Assembly (NCBI GenBank): GCA_027943335.1
Contig: BSBK01009254.1
Span: 248,001-312,000 of the forward strand
Length of the DNA: 64,000 bases
Origin: Chamaecyparis obtusa
Lineage: Eukaryota > Streptophyta > Pinopsida > Cupressales > Cupressaceae
Direction of reading: 5' to 3'
Both the position numbers and the translations under genes were made by a program. Below are positions 22,894-37,145 of this stretch, in pieces. Positions within the stretch are counted from its first letter, which is position 1, and the number at the start of each line of letters is the position of its first letter. Below the pieces are notes generated by a model, which saw only the letters and a list, made by a program, of their open reading frames with translations, made no database searches and had not been told where the DNA came from.

Positions 22894-23550
22894 CTCACAA
22901 TAACAAGTTTTGGTATGTGCGATTACTTGTACAATTCTACTATTCCCTTCTTTAATAACAAATAATTATTAACACTGATCAATTACAACATTTTATCTTC
23001 GATAGGTAGAAACCCAATGATCAAGGAAAGAAAACAAAGAAGATTTACATTCTTTCTAAATTTTTTTTGTTTTATTTGCATATACCTACATGTCTAATCG
23101 ATTTCTAATTTGTTTCAATGCATTTAAATGAAATAAATTAGTAGAGAAGCTAAAAAAAATATAGAAACAAACTTAAAAGAGTAGGTTGATCAAAATTAAA
23201 TGGTAATAGTTAAAAAGATTCTAAATCCACCAAAACATTTAAGAAATTCATCCAAGAATGTAACAAATCATATAATACAACTATACATGTTTATAGACCA
23301 ATATATTTATATAATTGATTACACAATATTAACCTTCACTTCTATCTTCCTTCTATTTACCTAGCGGCGTATCTCTTGCTAGTAAATATAATATTTAAAA
23401 AACAAAAACAAAACATCGCCTAAAATCGCTAGGAAAACCCAGTTTCAATTCATTCTCAAAGTCGCCCTTCACACTTTGACAAAACCATAAAACCTAAGCC
23501 TCGCAGGGGAGCCTTAAATAAGAGTTTTACCTTAACAAACTATAGGCTAG
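22894..23550. other. Upstream region of the ATP synthase e gene
   Basis: AT-rich to about 23340, then higher GC from about 23340 to 23550. No ORF. Presumably holds the promoter, but no specific sites beyond the TATA box are claimed. Confidence 0.45.
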
Positions 23551-23563
23551 TATATTTATAAAC
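23551..23563 (+). promoter_or_regulatory. TATA box of the ATP synthase e gene
   Basis: TATATTTATAAAC lies about 78-90 bp upstream of the ATG at 23641. Transcription would start near 23585-23595 and give a 5' UTR of about 50 nt. The start codon context has A at -3. Confidence 0.6.
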
Positions 23564-23640
23564 GGGAGGTCCAAGGCTCGATACCTGCGGAGTTAAACTA
23601 GAAGAAAACAAGAGGAGGACCGTCGTAAGCTCAATACACG

Positions 23641-23685
23641 ATGACAGTTCCTGGCCCTTACTCAGGCACCAGCACTCTTGCCATG
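23641..23685 (+). CDS. Exon 1 coding part, ATP synthase e
   Basis: ATG at 23641 to ATG codon 15 at 23685, followed by donor GTACGCAA. It encodes the N-terminal arm with PGPYSGTSTLA. Confidence 0.88.
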
Positions 23686-26600
23686 GTACGCAAATCTGAA
23701 ATACGTGCACATTCTGTATATTGATTTGTCATTGTAAATTCCACATATTCATACATCGTCTTTGCATTTTCCATCGCTTCGCATTCATCTCTTACGAATC
23801 AAATATAACGTATTTCGTCATTATCACATCGAACTTTTTAGAAGAAAAATACAATCGAGTTAGGGTTATTTCCTTCTTGTGTGGATCTTAGGAGCTAGGG
23901 TTTGTTTGCCATTTTGAGAAATTCTCAAAACGATTACAGATAGCCTCGACGCACATTGCTGTGATGAATTCTTTTGTAGGTCTTATAAGGTTTCGTGTTG
24001 GAGGAAATAAAAATAACCAGAAGACGACCACGTAAGCGCACAATCATAATGATAATGTAGTTAAATGAACAAATTCGTTAGTTGAAAGTCTGTCTCCTCT
24101 TTAATTTGTCTGGAGAGATAATATTGCTTGAATCAGACTATGTATGTTTATTGTTTACGTTACATTTTACTCCGAAGGTTTGTTTCTGTCTGTAAATCCC
24201 TTCCTAGAACTCATTTATTAATGAAAGGGAAAGGGAATTGATCTTTTGATATAAAAGGAATTGAAAGCTTAATTTATGGTCCACAACCCTGGTTTTGTGT
24301 GCGGGGACTGCAGGGTAGCTTATAGCATAAGAGATCACCTTACGCACTTGATTGTTCTTACCGGGTGGACGTTCCCTCAAATGCAATTATTTAAGAGGGA
24401 TTGTTGGACCTGTAAGTGTTTTAAGGGAGAAAAGGCAACTGATTGCAACAGTTTTTCTTATTTATTATTCGAATTGTATGTTTGAGTTCCCCAAAGGTAA
24501 TCATGTTTCTTTTGTTTTATCTAAATGCCAATGTGTCAAACATTTTTCTTTCCGACGTTTGTTTTCTAATGTTCGATCTTTCAGGAATATTGTTTGACCT
24601 TAGTAGCTGCTGGATTATGGCCTGTGGTTTTGATTAAAAAAAATTTGTTGTTTTCCCAGAAGTAGAAGGCTGAAGTTTTTCAAGATACCTGCTTTCCAAA
24701 TGCAATTTACTATAATAGATATCTTAAATACATCTCTCAAAATGCTGAGGGATATTAGTATTATTTTATTGTTGAAGGGTTATTTTAAATTATTTATTTT
24801 ATATCCACATTGTTTAGTTTATTTAATTTTGCAATATGCTTGTTTTACTTTTGCGAGAAATGCTATCACAGTTCCCCAAAAAATAAGTATTAAATTACTT
24901 TATCTATGGAAAATAAGACTCTTTCTGTTTTAAAATTTCATTATTTGCTCCAGTTGGGCGGTCATGCTAATGCCAGCTCTTTTAATGCAAGTGAAACATA
25001 GTATAAAATTCAACCACTTTATGATGTAGGGTGTTCAGTTCCATGGAACTTAGCCTAATTTTGGACAAGATTTTGGAGATGAGAAATGTTGATCTTTTTG
25101 TTCACAAAAATATACCAGAATAATTCTGACTTAAGGTGATGATAATATTTTAATTAAAAAGTTGAATTCCTGAAATTTCTTTGTTGTTGTGAAGATTCTA
25201 TCTATATATGCCCTCATTGCACCCGTCATAGCTCTTGGCAAGGTATCAATTAAGATTCCTATAAATTTTAATATTGGTGTATTTCAGTTGCAGAATGTTT
25301 TAGATTTTGCCTTATTAGATTTAGCCTTTAGGGATATTGACTTATAGAGAAATTTGGCAAAATAAATAAGAATTAGAAGTCATGTGCTTATTCTAAGTCT
25401 CATCAAAGTTTAAAGTAAACAGTCCTAGAGGAATTATAATGGAATTCAAATGTTTTATAATGGCAAATTCTGGAACTTTGCTGTTGGGAATCTTCCATAA
25501 AATGTCTAACAGGTTCTGATGAGATAGAGCTGAGAAAGCAACTCTGGAAAACCCTCAGGTCAAAAGGTTTTGAATAATCTGTATTTTATAAGATCTCCTT
25601 GGAATAGTAGGATACAGTGAGTAATTTTAAATTGCAAAATGTTGAACTTGGCAGTTTGGGATCTTGTAGAAATGTCTGAAAAGTTCTTGAGATAGATCAG
25701 AGAAAACAACTCCATGAAACCTACAAGTTAAAATAGATTTTGAATGACATGTAATTTGTAATTATTTTGTGATTGTCCAAAAAGTATTGCTTTTAATAAT
25801 TAATTAGATTAGTTTCCATTTTAAAGGAGAAGATGATTTGAGGGACCCCATTGCATTAGATGTGCAGGCATTCTTTTGTTGCTTAGTTGAATGGTTTTCT
25901 TACAGGGAATTCAGTCAAATGAATTTGTATGTCTTGTTAGGGGATAGCACAGTCGTTTTGGGTTATTATGGTACAAAAACAAGTTAGTTTGAAAACTTAA
26001 TTAATGATTGAGTGTTCATACAGAATTATTTGTTTTGCATATCTTTGGTTCCTTTTAATGTGCTTTTGTAGTGCCCCCTTTCTGAATTAGGGTTTAATAA
26101 TAGATAATAATTAACATAATAAAACTATTAAAAAAATAATAATAAAATATAATTACAAGTTAATTAAGTTTAATGAAAGGTCAAGAGACATGTAGCAAAG
26201 AGTTGAGACTTCCTCAACATAAGATATAAAAGGGAGAAGAGTTTTTCTGAAAGAGGGCATGGATGGAGCAAGGAAAATTGGAAAATGAAATATGGAATAA
26301 TCAGGTTGGAATTGGAGAAGAATTCAGAAATAAACCTGAATTAGAAATAAAGAACACCAATTAAGATTAGTTAAAGAGCAATTAAGAAAGTGGAAGATGC
26401 ACCACTCTTTGGCAGATATATTAAGAAGTTGTATAGTGCATTTGAGGGGAATGAGAGTTTTTATCAGACCTACATTTGCATATCTGCGAATGAGAAGATA
26501 AAAGCGGAGATCATCAAAGAAAGGTTGAAGGCATAATTGTAAGAAGAGTATTTGCAGATATAAAATAGGAATATATGCAGATACAAAAGAGATGTATATG

Positions 26601-29600
26601 CAAAGATAGTAGAATATGTTGATGCGAATTGAGAAGGAAAGTGTATGCAGACTTAAAGCAGAAGTATAAGGAGAAGACATAATTTGAAGGTGTAAATCAA
26701 GAAAGAATTATTGGAGAAGGAAATATGGAAGTGACCGCTGCAAAAGGCTATGTTATGAAGGATTGTAACTTGTGCAAAGGGTGGTAATTGTTAAAGGTTG
26801 TGACCATTGCAAAGGGTAGGCATGATGAAGAGGTGTGACTTGGATTATATAAAGGGGAGAAGGTTTCATTTGAGGAGGACATCTAAGGGAGATCAATTTG
26901 GGAATAGTACATTATTCTCAAAGGCAACAATGAAAAGAGGTGACTTATTCATATGAAAGATGGTGACGCTTTTACCAATAAAATATAAAGGAGAATTCAT
27001 TCTGAGCATTGAAAGATATCTTATCACTCGTTACTCATGAATCCACAAAAGCAGTTATCAAATCATCCAAACAATTAAATACATCCAGCAGTCATTTCTT
27101 CAGCAAATACAATTCCCAATTAATATCAAAGTAGGCAGCACAAGAGCACAAAGTACTAAGATTGATTCAGAGAGGTTGATCAACATTTAAACCAAAAGAA
27201 TCTATCTCTAGATCAATAGATGGATGTTATATCAGATATGCCATTTTCAGCATCTTTCCTTCTTACAAGCAATTGTGGTATATTTATGTACATGCACTTT
27301 TGGTTGTAATGCTTAAATGAATGCTCATGATAGAGTATAGAATATCCTCCCAACTTAGAATATTCTATGAGAATGATGAAGCAACTAGTAATACATATTG
27401 GAAACCATAATGAAGTCCATTGGTTTATAGAAATATAGTAAAAGTAAAAATTAGAAATATTGGAAACCACTTCAAGAGGTGTCCTCTATTGGAATCATTT
27501 GCCGTTGCACCAAAAGCTTGAACTATCAATGGCCGATACAAATGTCAGATTTAACCCGATCCACGGGAGGCGGTTAAGCCATGTCATGAATCTCCAAGGA
27601 GGTGCTGACCACCAAGTCAACAATCTCCCCCCCAGCACCAATTGAGCCTTCAGCACCCACTGAAGGGAGATTCGAACCCGTGACCCAAGGCTCTGATACC
27701 AATTGTTGGAATCATTTGCCGTTGCACCAAAAGCTCGAACTATTAATGCCCGATACAAATGTCAGATTTAACCCGATCCACGGGAGGCGGTTAAGCCATG
27801 TCACAAATCTCCAAGGAGGTGTTGACCACCAAGTCAACATCCTCCTATAAGTAGATAATAATATATGATGTGAGAGATAGTTCCCTTCTTTATTATATTT
27901 ATATCTACATAGGGATACACCCTTTCATCCTAATTAAGTCGATTTAATGCACTAACTAAAATTAATGTTAAGGTTAAGCATGGTACAAGTGCTTATATTT
28001 ATTATGTTGAGGAACATATGATATGTACTTAAGAATATATTATATTGGAATCATTATGTTTCCATCTCCTTCGAAAAAGCATTGTCCTTAATGCTTATAA
28101 TTCTAAAATCTTTTGTATGAATTGTTCATCTTCCATTGGCAAATTTGTTAAGGAAATTTGCTAAGTTACTGGTTTGGGTTCAAAGATGGGTTTGGGTATG
28201 TGAATTTTTTTAAGGCGTTTGGGTACATATGAGTACGTGTGTGTGTATATATATATGCATTATATATATAAAAAAATAAGAGAAATATACAGAATTGTAA
28301 AACTAAATCATTTCATAGTATGGTACTTGATCATTGATCAGTGCCAAATGCCAAAGATAAATATTAAATGCCAATTGATAGTTGAAAAATATTCAAATAA
28401 GCCATATCAATGATATCATATATGTCTATGTTCACAATTCCAATAAAAATCGCTACAATTAGATGAATTACAAAATGTAGTTCATGAAATATGATTCAAT
28501 GTTCATCAATCGTTAGAGGCTATGGAAACAAACAAGTACCCAACAAGTACCCACAAACGCATCCGCACTAGGTGTATACCTGAACCCGGTTCGGGGTTTG
28601 TGGGTATGGACCCGATAACTTAGGAAATTTGAAATGGCTTTGTTTTGCAATATATGTTTGGGAATTTCATGAGGTCTCTGTACATTTTGCATAAATGTTT
28701 TTGATGCAGTCCTAGCATGAAACAAATGAGAGAGTTCACAAAATGTGCGTACTTAATAAGTTTGTCCATAACAACCAAATTACATCATGATTATTTGCCT
28801 TTGGTAACCCCATAATGAAGTCCATTGGTATATCCTCCCAACTTTGTGTTGGAATGACTAATATTAGTAAGAGGTCTAGAGTCTTAATCATTTCCTTTAT
28901 ATTTCATTGGCATATTAAACATTCAGCCACAAATTTTTGGACATTTGCTATACTATCTTCCCAAAAGATATCTGTCTTTATACAATGATAGGTACAAACA
29001 AATTTTCCATAGTATCTTGTTAGGCTACCAAATCTTCTCAAATTCATAATAATTTTAGGCTCTTCGCACTCATTTACTATTACAATCTTCTTAGGGTTTT
29101 TAACACCTTTGGGTGACATGACATTCACATGTCCTTTTTTCACCCTAAAGACACATTTGGATTTTTTTCCATAGATTTTATTATCTCCTAATTCATTAAC
29201 AAGAGGATTATGAAACTTGTCTTTATGAGCGATCTTGTTTAGCTCCTTGAATGTGAGCATATTCTCCATGGATCATCCTTTTTGTTAAGCATAATCATAA
29301 GGGATAAAGAGGCACCTTATTTGGGATGAACAATGCTTCTTTGTATTAATTCATTGTGATGATTATGGTCTTTGATTAGAGGTATAACCTTGGATTTTTC
29401 AAATACTTGTTGACGGTGTTGAATGATCTCTTGAATTTTTGGTCGATCTTGAATTGTCACATCTTGTGCTTCTATAAAATGTAATTGAGCCCCTATGCTA
29501 TAAGAACCTTTCTTGAGCAATTTCTCCATCCTATGGGAGCTAATGATTTCACTTGGTTGTGCTTGTAGAATGTATTCCCAAAAGTTTATTTATTTTTACA

Positions 29601-32600
29601 TGTGTATTAAAAACTCTAGATAAGTTTGGAAAATTGAAAGACACTCTTTGTAATTGTTGAAACCATTGCATGCCCAAAACTACATCCACTCCCCAATAGG
29701 GATAGCAAACATTTTTGAATCTAGTGATAATTTCTCATCGAGAGTTTTATATGACGACAATTACCACCGCAATGGAGTTGTTTCCCATGATCTATCATGA
29801 TTTGAAAATTAGAGATTGGATAGACAAAATAATTGTGCTCATTACTTAATCTTGTATTAATAATATTGTGTTGACTACAGTACCAACCAACACTTTCACA
29901 TGTTGCTTTTTGATATAACCAATTACTTTTGAGTGTTTGTGGTGAATTTGTGCCATTTAATGCATTTATGGAGAGAGTAGTGAATTCTATTTCCTTGTAA
30001 TTCACAAGTTCTGCATTTGGTTATATTGAGGTATTTCTCCCTCTTTTTCAACATTTTTCTCAATAACTGTTTGTATTTTTTATTTTTCTTATATCGCCCC
30101 TGTACCATGTACCATTTGTGATCACAATTCCAACATAAATCTCTTTCTTTTGTCTTTGTCCCTTGTTGAGGAGAGGTTACTAATTGTCTTAGGTTAATAA
30201 ATTTTGTCATGTTTTTGTTAGTAGGATTAGTCACATTTATGTTTTTATCTTGTATGAAACATTTGGTGGTGTTTTGATTTTCAATATGCAATCCTTGTTT
30301 TATAGCTTTCCTAATTGTACAAGGCTCCAACAAACGAACATCATGCTTAAATTGGTTATTACGTTGATGTCCAATTGTAGCCTTTAATAAGGTGTAACCT
30401 TACAAGCTTGAATTGCCAATCTCAGATGCTCAACATTATATTCAATTATAGACCTTAATCATTTTAAATTTGTTAGTTGGATAAAGTAGCTTCCAATGCA
30501 GGGTTGCTAATTCATACTAAATTCTCTCCAACTAAGCATTTTCACATGCTTGTCACTCATCCTCCATTGGTACCATTGATAAGGTCTCGATTCTAAATAT
30601 ACTAAGGCTATGTCAACCATTGCACTATCTGGTATACCATGAAGTTTAAAGTGTTTTCCCACAAGGCTTATTAATGAAATTACATGGCTACCATCAAACC
30701 TATGGATGTCTTTTCTTTGTAAGTTCAATCTTGGACCTTGACCAGGTTCTTTCTCACAATTTTGTTTGGTGGGGTTGTATTGGCTTTGGTGGTTTTTTTG
30801 GGGCCTTATTTCTAATAGTAGTTCCTTCTTAAACCTATTTAAAAGATTATTATAAAAATGTTACAAATGTTTCAAATTATTTATCCTTAATAAACTGTAC
30901 TAATATTTCATAACATAGTGGAACGTTTTCTTGGGTTTCAAGTGGTGGACAATAAAGTGAGTCCATGGATTTAGTATTTGTAGAGGAAGTCCTTTAATCC
31001 AAAAGATGACATGGCTTTAGTGGTGTTTTTTTTTAAAGACTTATTAAGGTTGGATAGTATCTAGTGTGAGAGAGAATTCGATGTTTGTGTTTTGACCAAA
31101 CTTTGACCACTGATTTAAGGAATGCATATTGTCTCTAATAATAAACTAAAAAGAATGAACCCCACGTAATTATTTATTAAGCTTTCAAAAAATGTACTTA
31201 AAAAAATCCATTTTTTGGCCTTTTGATCAAGTTAATGAGAAATTATAAAATTTAAATAACTTGAGCATTACTTACTGTAAAAGTTCTAAAAATTTTCTTC
31301 AGACTTTATCTAATGTGTACCTATAACTCAGAAAATATCAGGCTGACATTCACAATAGGCTGTAAGTTGTGGCAGAAACAAAAATATTGGCCTGTAGCTC
31401 TAATACCTATTATTATGACATTTCTTGGAAATATATGTAAAAATTAGAAATATAGGAAACCACTTAGAGGGAGTGACGTCAAATAATCAGTTAATAAAAT
31501 TTAAATTCAATATATGATGATATGGGAGATAATTCTCCTATTTACATGAATATCTACATAGGGACACGACTTTTCATCCTAATTAAGAGGATTTAATGTA
31601 TTGATTAATTTAATATTAAGGTTAGGCATGCCATAACTGCTTATCCTTATTATACTTAGGAATATATAATATATGCTTGGGTATAAATGGTATTAGAATC
31701 ATAACAATGTAGAGCAGAAAAATGAATTTTGAAATTTATAGTGATTCAGATTTATGAATTCTTTTAATTTATTTTAATCAATTAATATTGTTTGTGAAAT
31801 GCAGGTAGCACGTGTTTCTGCCTTGACATTGGGTTTCGCATATGGAAGCTTAAAGCTTTCCTATCTTAAGGTATCATAAGTTTTTGGATTATTATGTTGC
31901 CTAATTTTACAAAAAAACAAGGGATTTCACAAAACTGGGGCAAAAATGCATACAATACAAACTAAGCTTCCTTGATTTTAATTACAGAAAATTTCATTGA
32001 TGTTTAATACAAATATTGAGCCCAGAGCAGAAAAACATAATGGATCAAGCTAACTGTAATCAGAGTCAAAACAGGAAATTACTTTTGCTTAAAATACAAT
32101 TGAAGCGTTATTTTTTCAAAATTCTCCTCTTAATGCTTAACAATTCCATTCCTAATTGCTTTCCTATAAAACAAATGTAGATCTTGGATTTTGCCTTCAT
32201 AAGGATATTGGTCAACTGATTCTGTTCTGCCGAACTTTAACTTCCTTTCTCGTTGCTGAAACAAATCTCTAATTAAGTGACGATGAATCTCTCCAAATGC
32301 TTTGTTCTTGCGTGAAAAATAGGATTGTTTGTTATCTGAATGGTATTGCTGTTATTACAATGTATAGCAGTGGAAGAATTGCATTGCTGCTGCAAATTTT
32401 TAAAACTCATCATAAGAAATTTGATTGACAAAGAGAAAAGGTCTGTTGCTTCTTCCAGTTCCAAGTTATAATGCTAATGCTATATCTAAAACGGTACCCA
32501 GTAGTTGGTTTTTGATCATCTATTGAAACAGACCAAACTGGCTCTGAAAATCAATTCAATTTTAAAATTTTTTGTTGCTGTGTAATGAGTGCTTTAATCG

Positions 32601-35600
32601 ACCATGCCTTTGATATACCAAAGTAATCTTTTAGTTCCAAAAATGTGATTGTTGTTTGGATCTGTCATAAATCTGAGAACTTGTCTTACTGCATAATAAA
32701 CATATGATCAAAGAGCTGTAAGGTATATCAGTCTACTAACAAACCCTTAAAATTTGATGTCCTTACTTTTAACATACAATGTTGTTTTATTCCAACTTCT
32801 AACAAAACCATGCTCTTAGAAATAGCTGTTAATTCTTGAATATCTAGCTCCAGGAGCTTGCTTCAAGCCAGACAGCACTTTCTGCAGACGTATTAAAATT
32901 CTAATCACAGTAACTATTTTTCTAATGCTTAAATAAACATTAAAATAATTACACGAAACTCAGGATTTAAAACTGCAGAAATGAACACAAATATGCAACA
33001 ATTTACACCATGAGATCTGATTTGTATTCCTTGTAAAGCTTACAAAAAAACTTCCACAACCGTCCACTATAGTTGCAAAGAAGTATTACATTGGACTGAG
33101 TTACTGGATTTCTATCTTGTATCTACCTTTATACTATTCAGCTAAAACATCTAATCTTTCAAAATAAAAATCTTACCTTACATAGGAGATAACTTGGAAG
33201 ATAAGTCTAAATGATTATCTACACTTTATTAGACTTAATTGACTAAATAAAACACTTTCCCTTTACTCTACTCACTGAGATGAATTACAAAATAGAAATA
33301 ACTTTAATTACTTGCATGTTCACATTGAACCCAGTACCTGAGCACATTCCAATGGCTGTGATAGCACTTGTTGATTTAATACCCACACTTAATGTCCAAT
33401 TTTTCTGACAACATTACATCAGTAGTTTTGACTTTGAAGTTGTTAGTGCTATGATGACTACCTATAATTGAATGAATGTACCATTAGTTGTAAAAAGCAA
33501 CCAATCATGTGATGCCACATCAGCTGCACAAGTATGGGTACCCCTTTTCCCTGACCATTCTTTGGACTCTTTGGCAAAAATCATGCTGATGCGGCATCAT
33601 ATTTGATGATGTGGCCCTGAAACCTTAGTTATAAGCAGGGGACTTGCCAAGAGAGCTTCTGTAAAAAATTGGGAGTGATTTGAAACTTTTTTCATATAGG
33701 ATTTTGAGAAGTGCGTAGTTAGGGTGCTCAACTAGTTGGCCTAGTGGTTGGGAACTTGAACCCTTGAAAGAGAGGTCACAAGTTCAAATCCCACTGGGGG
33801 TAGGGTATGTACGCTTCGTTTGTAGCACAGTTAGGTGCCTCCTGCATGGAGTATGGAGTAGTTCCATATTGCTGTCACCATGTGTAGACCCAAAATCACA
33901 TGGTTGGTATTGTGGACTATAAAAGGACCAAAGGACCTTTCCTTTCCTTTTTTTTCTCCCTTTGTGCAGCACTTTGTCGCTAAACTTAAAAACTCAGCAC
34001 TTAAATTCTTCACCAATCTAAGTTTGTCAATGCATGCTTCAAACTTCTCATTTGCTAAGGGCTTGGTTAGAATATACGTTAATTGTTGATCCATTGCTTC
34101 CAGGAGGTTGGAAGACATCAATGATGTTACTCATCAACATTATGTAGTTAGGAAACTTTTTCTGGAGGCCTTCTTTCCTTGAATGTGCTCATAGGAGCTG
34201 CAACATGCTTTTGAACATCCCTCAATGTTTGTTCAAACTTCAAACCATTGAGGTCTCTTAAAAGGAAGAGATAAGTTTCTCCCTCCTCATTTGAAGGCTG
34301 CTGTTAGAATTGAAAACAATTGGACTATTTGGAGATTCAACCTTTGAAGCTTGTGCTCCTTATCCGCTGTTACTGGAATGAATTGTTGAGATTTTTTGGA
34401 TGCAAAGTCTACCTCAAACTTGAGATCCTTTCTGACTAAAAATTTTCAGATCTCTAGAATGTAGACTCTATAGGCCTTTCTAGTCTCATCATAACCTACA
34501 AATGAACTCTTCTTGTTGGAATGTTCCAATTTTGTCCTCTTCTCTACAGGTATATGGAAATATAGTGGACGATCAAACATGCAAAAATAATTCACCTTTC
34601 ACTTTACACCAGTAAATTCCTCCCATGGTGTTTTGTCCTCCAAAATCTTGTGAGACCACCTGTTCTGGATGTAGGCTATTGTAAGACATGCGTTTGCCCA
34701 AAGGAACATTGGCAAGTCTATGTCATGAATTATGGCCTTAGCAATCCAAATGTTTGATTGATTCTTCTGTTCTACAACCCCATTTTGCTGTGGATTGTAT
34801 GTGGATTAGGCTGTTTTGACCTTTACAAGGCCCAGCATTTAATTTGGTGATTGAATAATTATTTTATCAGAAATTTATTTGCCTACTTAAGTAATTATAC
34901 GTTTTATTGATGATGTCATTTGTGGGAGTGGCAGCTCAAGTTGTCTTGATACATTTGAAGTGGCATAGGTGACAAGATTCCTATCTTTTAGGAGGTAGGT
35001 GTCCCACTTTGTGTGAGTTGATTGGAGTCCTAATTGATAGTTAAGTCATGTCGGATTGTCAGTTACAAGTTGCAGTTTCTATTTGAGGAGAAGTCAGTTT
35101 GGAAGTTGCTATCTACAAGCGGAATTGTGCATGCAGGCACTTTTATTTCATATTGAGTTTGCATGGAATGTGGGTGCCTTGGAGGTACGGTTACAATTAA
35201 CCAGTTGGAGTTTTGCATGTCCATGTGTTATTGCAATCAGCAGGTTGGAGTTTTGCATGTCAATGTGTTGTTACTATTGGCAGGTTGTAGTTTTGCATGT
35301 GCAAGTGTGTTCAAAGTTGGCAATTTGTATTCTTACATGAGTTAGATGCTTTGCCTGTTCAGGATAATATTTTGCATGAAGTCTCATGCCCAGCATGTTG
35401 AGGAGATTGAAGATTAACATAGCAGTGTATGTCTAATGTAATGTCCCCTACTACCCTTAGGCCTGTTATAACCAGAATTAAGCCCTGTTTAATATACTTG
35501 TGGCCTAAACTGAATGGACTAAGTTGCATTGAATCAAATCTATGTTATTCCATTATTCAAAGTAAGGAAAGTTATACATTCATCAAACATATTAAACAAT

Positions 35601-37114
35601 CTTACTATTTATGATCCTTAATATCCATACTACCTTTATTACCATCTCAGTAAGATTAGGACGTAACCAAGTTGCTTAGATACCAATCACAATAGGTTCC
35701 CTTGAAGTTTACAGATCCAAGCCCTTATCCTGTCTTGGGACTATACCCTCAAGGTTTTAAAGGGATGCTGATCCCTACCCTATCTTGGGAATTGGTTGGA
35801 TTTAGACAGGCCTCTCCTTGGAAACACTTTAGTCCCATCCTCTTCAGGTACTAAATAGTAACGAATCTAAACATGGACATATATGATTAAGACTCCATTA
35901 TTACTAATGAGTATATATATTACAGATGTAAATATTAGATCTTTCAAAGATAGATATACACATTATATATAGATGATTCTGATTTCATCCTTATATAGTC
36001 TTATAATATATATAATAGACTATATAAGGTTGTTTATCCCTTATGTATATATAATAATATATATATATATATATTCTGATTTTATTATTAACATACTTAT
36101 ATATAATCACTATCTCTTATTTATACTTTATATATAACATAACTTTCTCTGATTACACTATTATTAATATATTTTTTTGACATATATACATCTATCCGAT
36201 TTCAGTGTTATATATAATAGTGAAATCAGATATATATCTATATATATATCTTCAAAGTGACCTAATGCCACTTGTGAATATATTACTGACATTGTCTTTA
36301 CATACCATAATTCTTACTTAGACCAATCTGCTGATGCTGTCACAGTCAGCGCTGATTGTAATATTTTTTAATATCTTCTTTTTCTTTTTCAGTCTATTCA
36401 ATATATATCCTAAACTCTAAAACCTATGATCATCCCTAGAGGGAATGAGTTATCTCCCTCATATATCTTGCAAGATGGAATGGTTGCATTGAGGGCCAAG
36501 AGATATGACTTCCCGATCAGATCATATCTCCTTATTACATAAGAAAATCATATCTTTCATGCTTAATGACTATTCATTAGGCATTAAATAATTGCTATCA
36601 TTAGTTACTCAATTTGCTCATATTATCTTAATCACTGCTAACATAATTAATGATTAATTGCTCTTTTATTTAGTCACATGTGTAAGTCTATGTGCTGCCT
36701 TCTTCGGAACATAGCTGCTAATCATTACTTCCATATTGCCGTGTTTATGATTGATAGTCATCTATATCTTTAAGAGCTGCATCTTACAGCTTCTGACATA
36801 TCTTCTTCCAGTCAACGCTTAGCCACTATAGTCAGTGTTAATATATGTTTGGTTCAATTCTTATCGTTGTCCTCCCCGACTTACATCAAGGCATACAGGA
36901 CTATACAATATGACCTGCGAATTCATTTAGACCTTAATATTTAGTTAAGGGATTATTAATATATTATTGGATCAACATCATCCCATGACGTTAATTGCAT
37001 TTTTCTGGAGACTTTAGTTAGACTGGGTGGGGCTATCATAATACTTACCGATCCTTATTGTCAATACACTAATATATATGTAAGTCTTGTTGTCTCTCTT
37101 TCTTGCTCTCTCTC

Positions 37115-37145
<31 letters not shown>

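Larger units (their letters stand above)
27430..31701 (-). mobile_element. Degraded Ty3/gypsy element F in intron 1
   Basis: Two short LTRs flank it: 27430-28053 (about 266 bp once the TRIM is removed) and 31427-31701 (275 bp). They share GTAAAAATTAGAAATAT, CATCCTAATTAAG, GATTTAATG and the end (G/A)GAATCA. A purine-rich tract (GAAGGAGATGGAAA, minus strand) adjoins the left LTR. A weak primer site (sense TAGGTATTAGAGC, near 31397-31409) lies beside the right one. Between them, in order on the minus strand, are gag, zinc knuckle, protease region, and parts of reverse transcriptase and integrase, all broken. No matching target duplication was found. Confidence 0.8.
23686..31804 (+). other. Intron 1 (8119 bp)
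   Basis: Bounded by GTACGC and AATGCAG. 23686-26066 shows no element or gene; the short plus ORFs at 24276-24933 have no domain. After that come a possible LTR (26067-27200) and gypsy element F with a TRIM inside (27430-31701). Confidence 0.85.

Noticed and set aside
27401..27425. LTR of element F starting at 27406
   Set aside because: CATAATGAAGTCCATTGG also occurs at 28810 within the integrase region, so it is probably not LTR; the start was placed at about 27430.
27660..27705. tRNA-Met gene suggested by TGGTATCAGAGC near GGTTCGAA
   Set aside because: No cloverleaf can be formed; the first motif is the TRIM primer binding site.
27460..27850. Paired ORFs on both strands around the TRIM
   Set aside because: Shadows of the two 136-bp terminal repeats.
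33715..33815. tRNA gene at the A-box/B-box pair
   Set aside because: No acceptor or anticodon stem of a functional tRNA; fits a tRNA-derived SINE.
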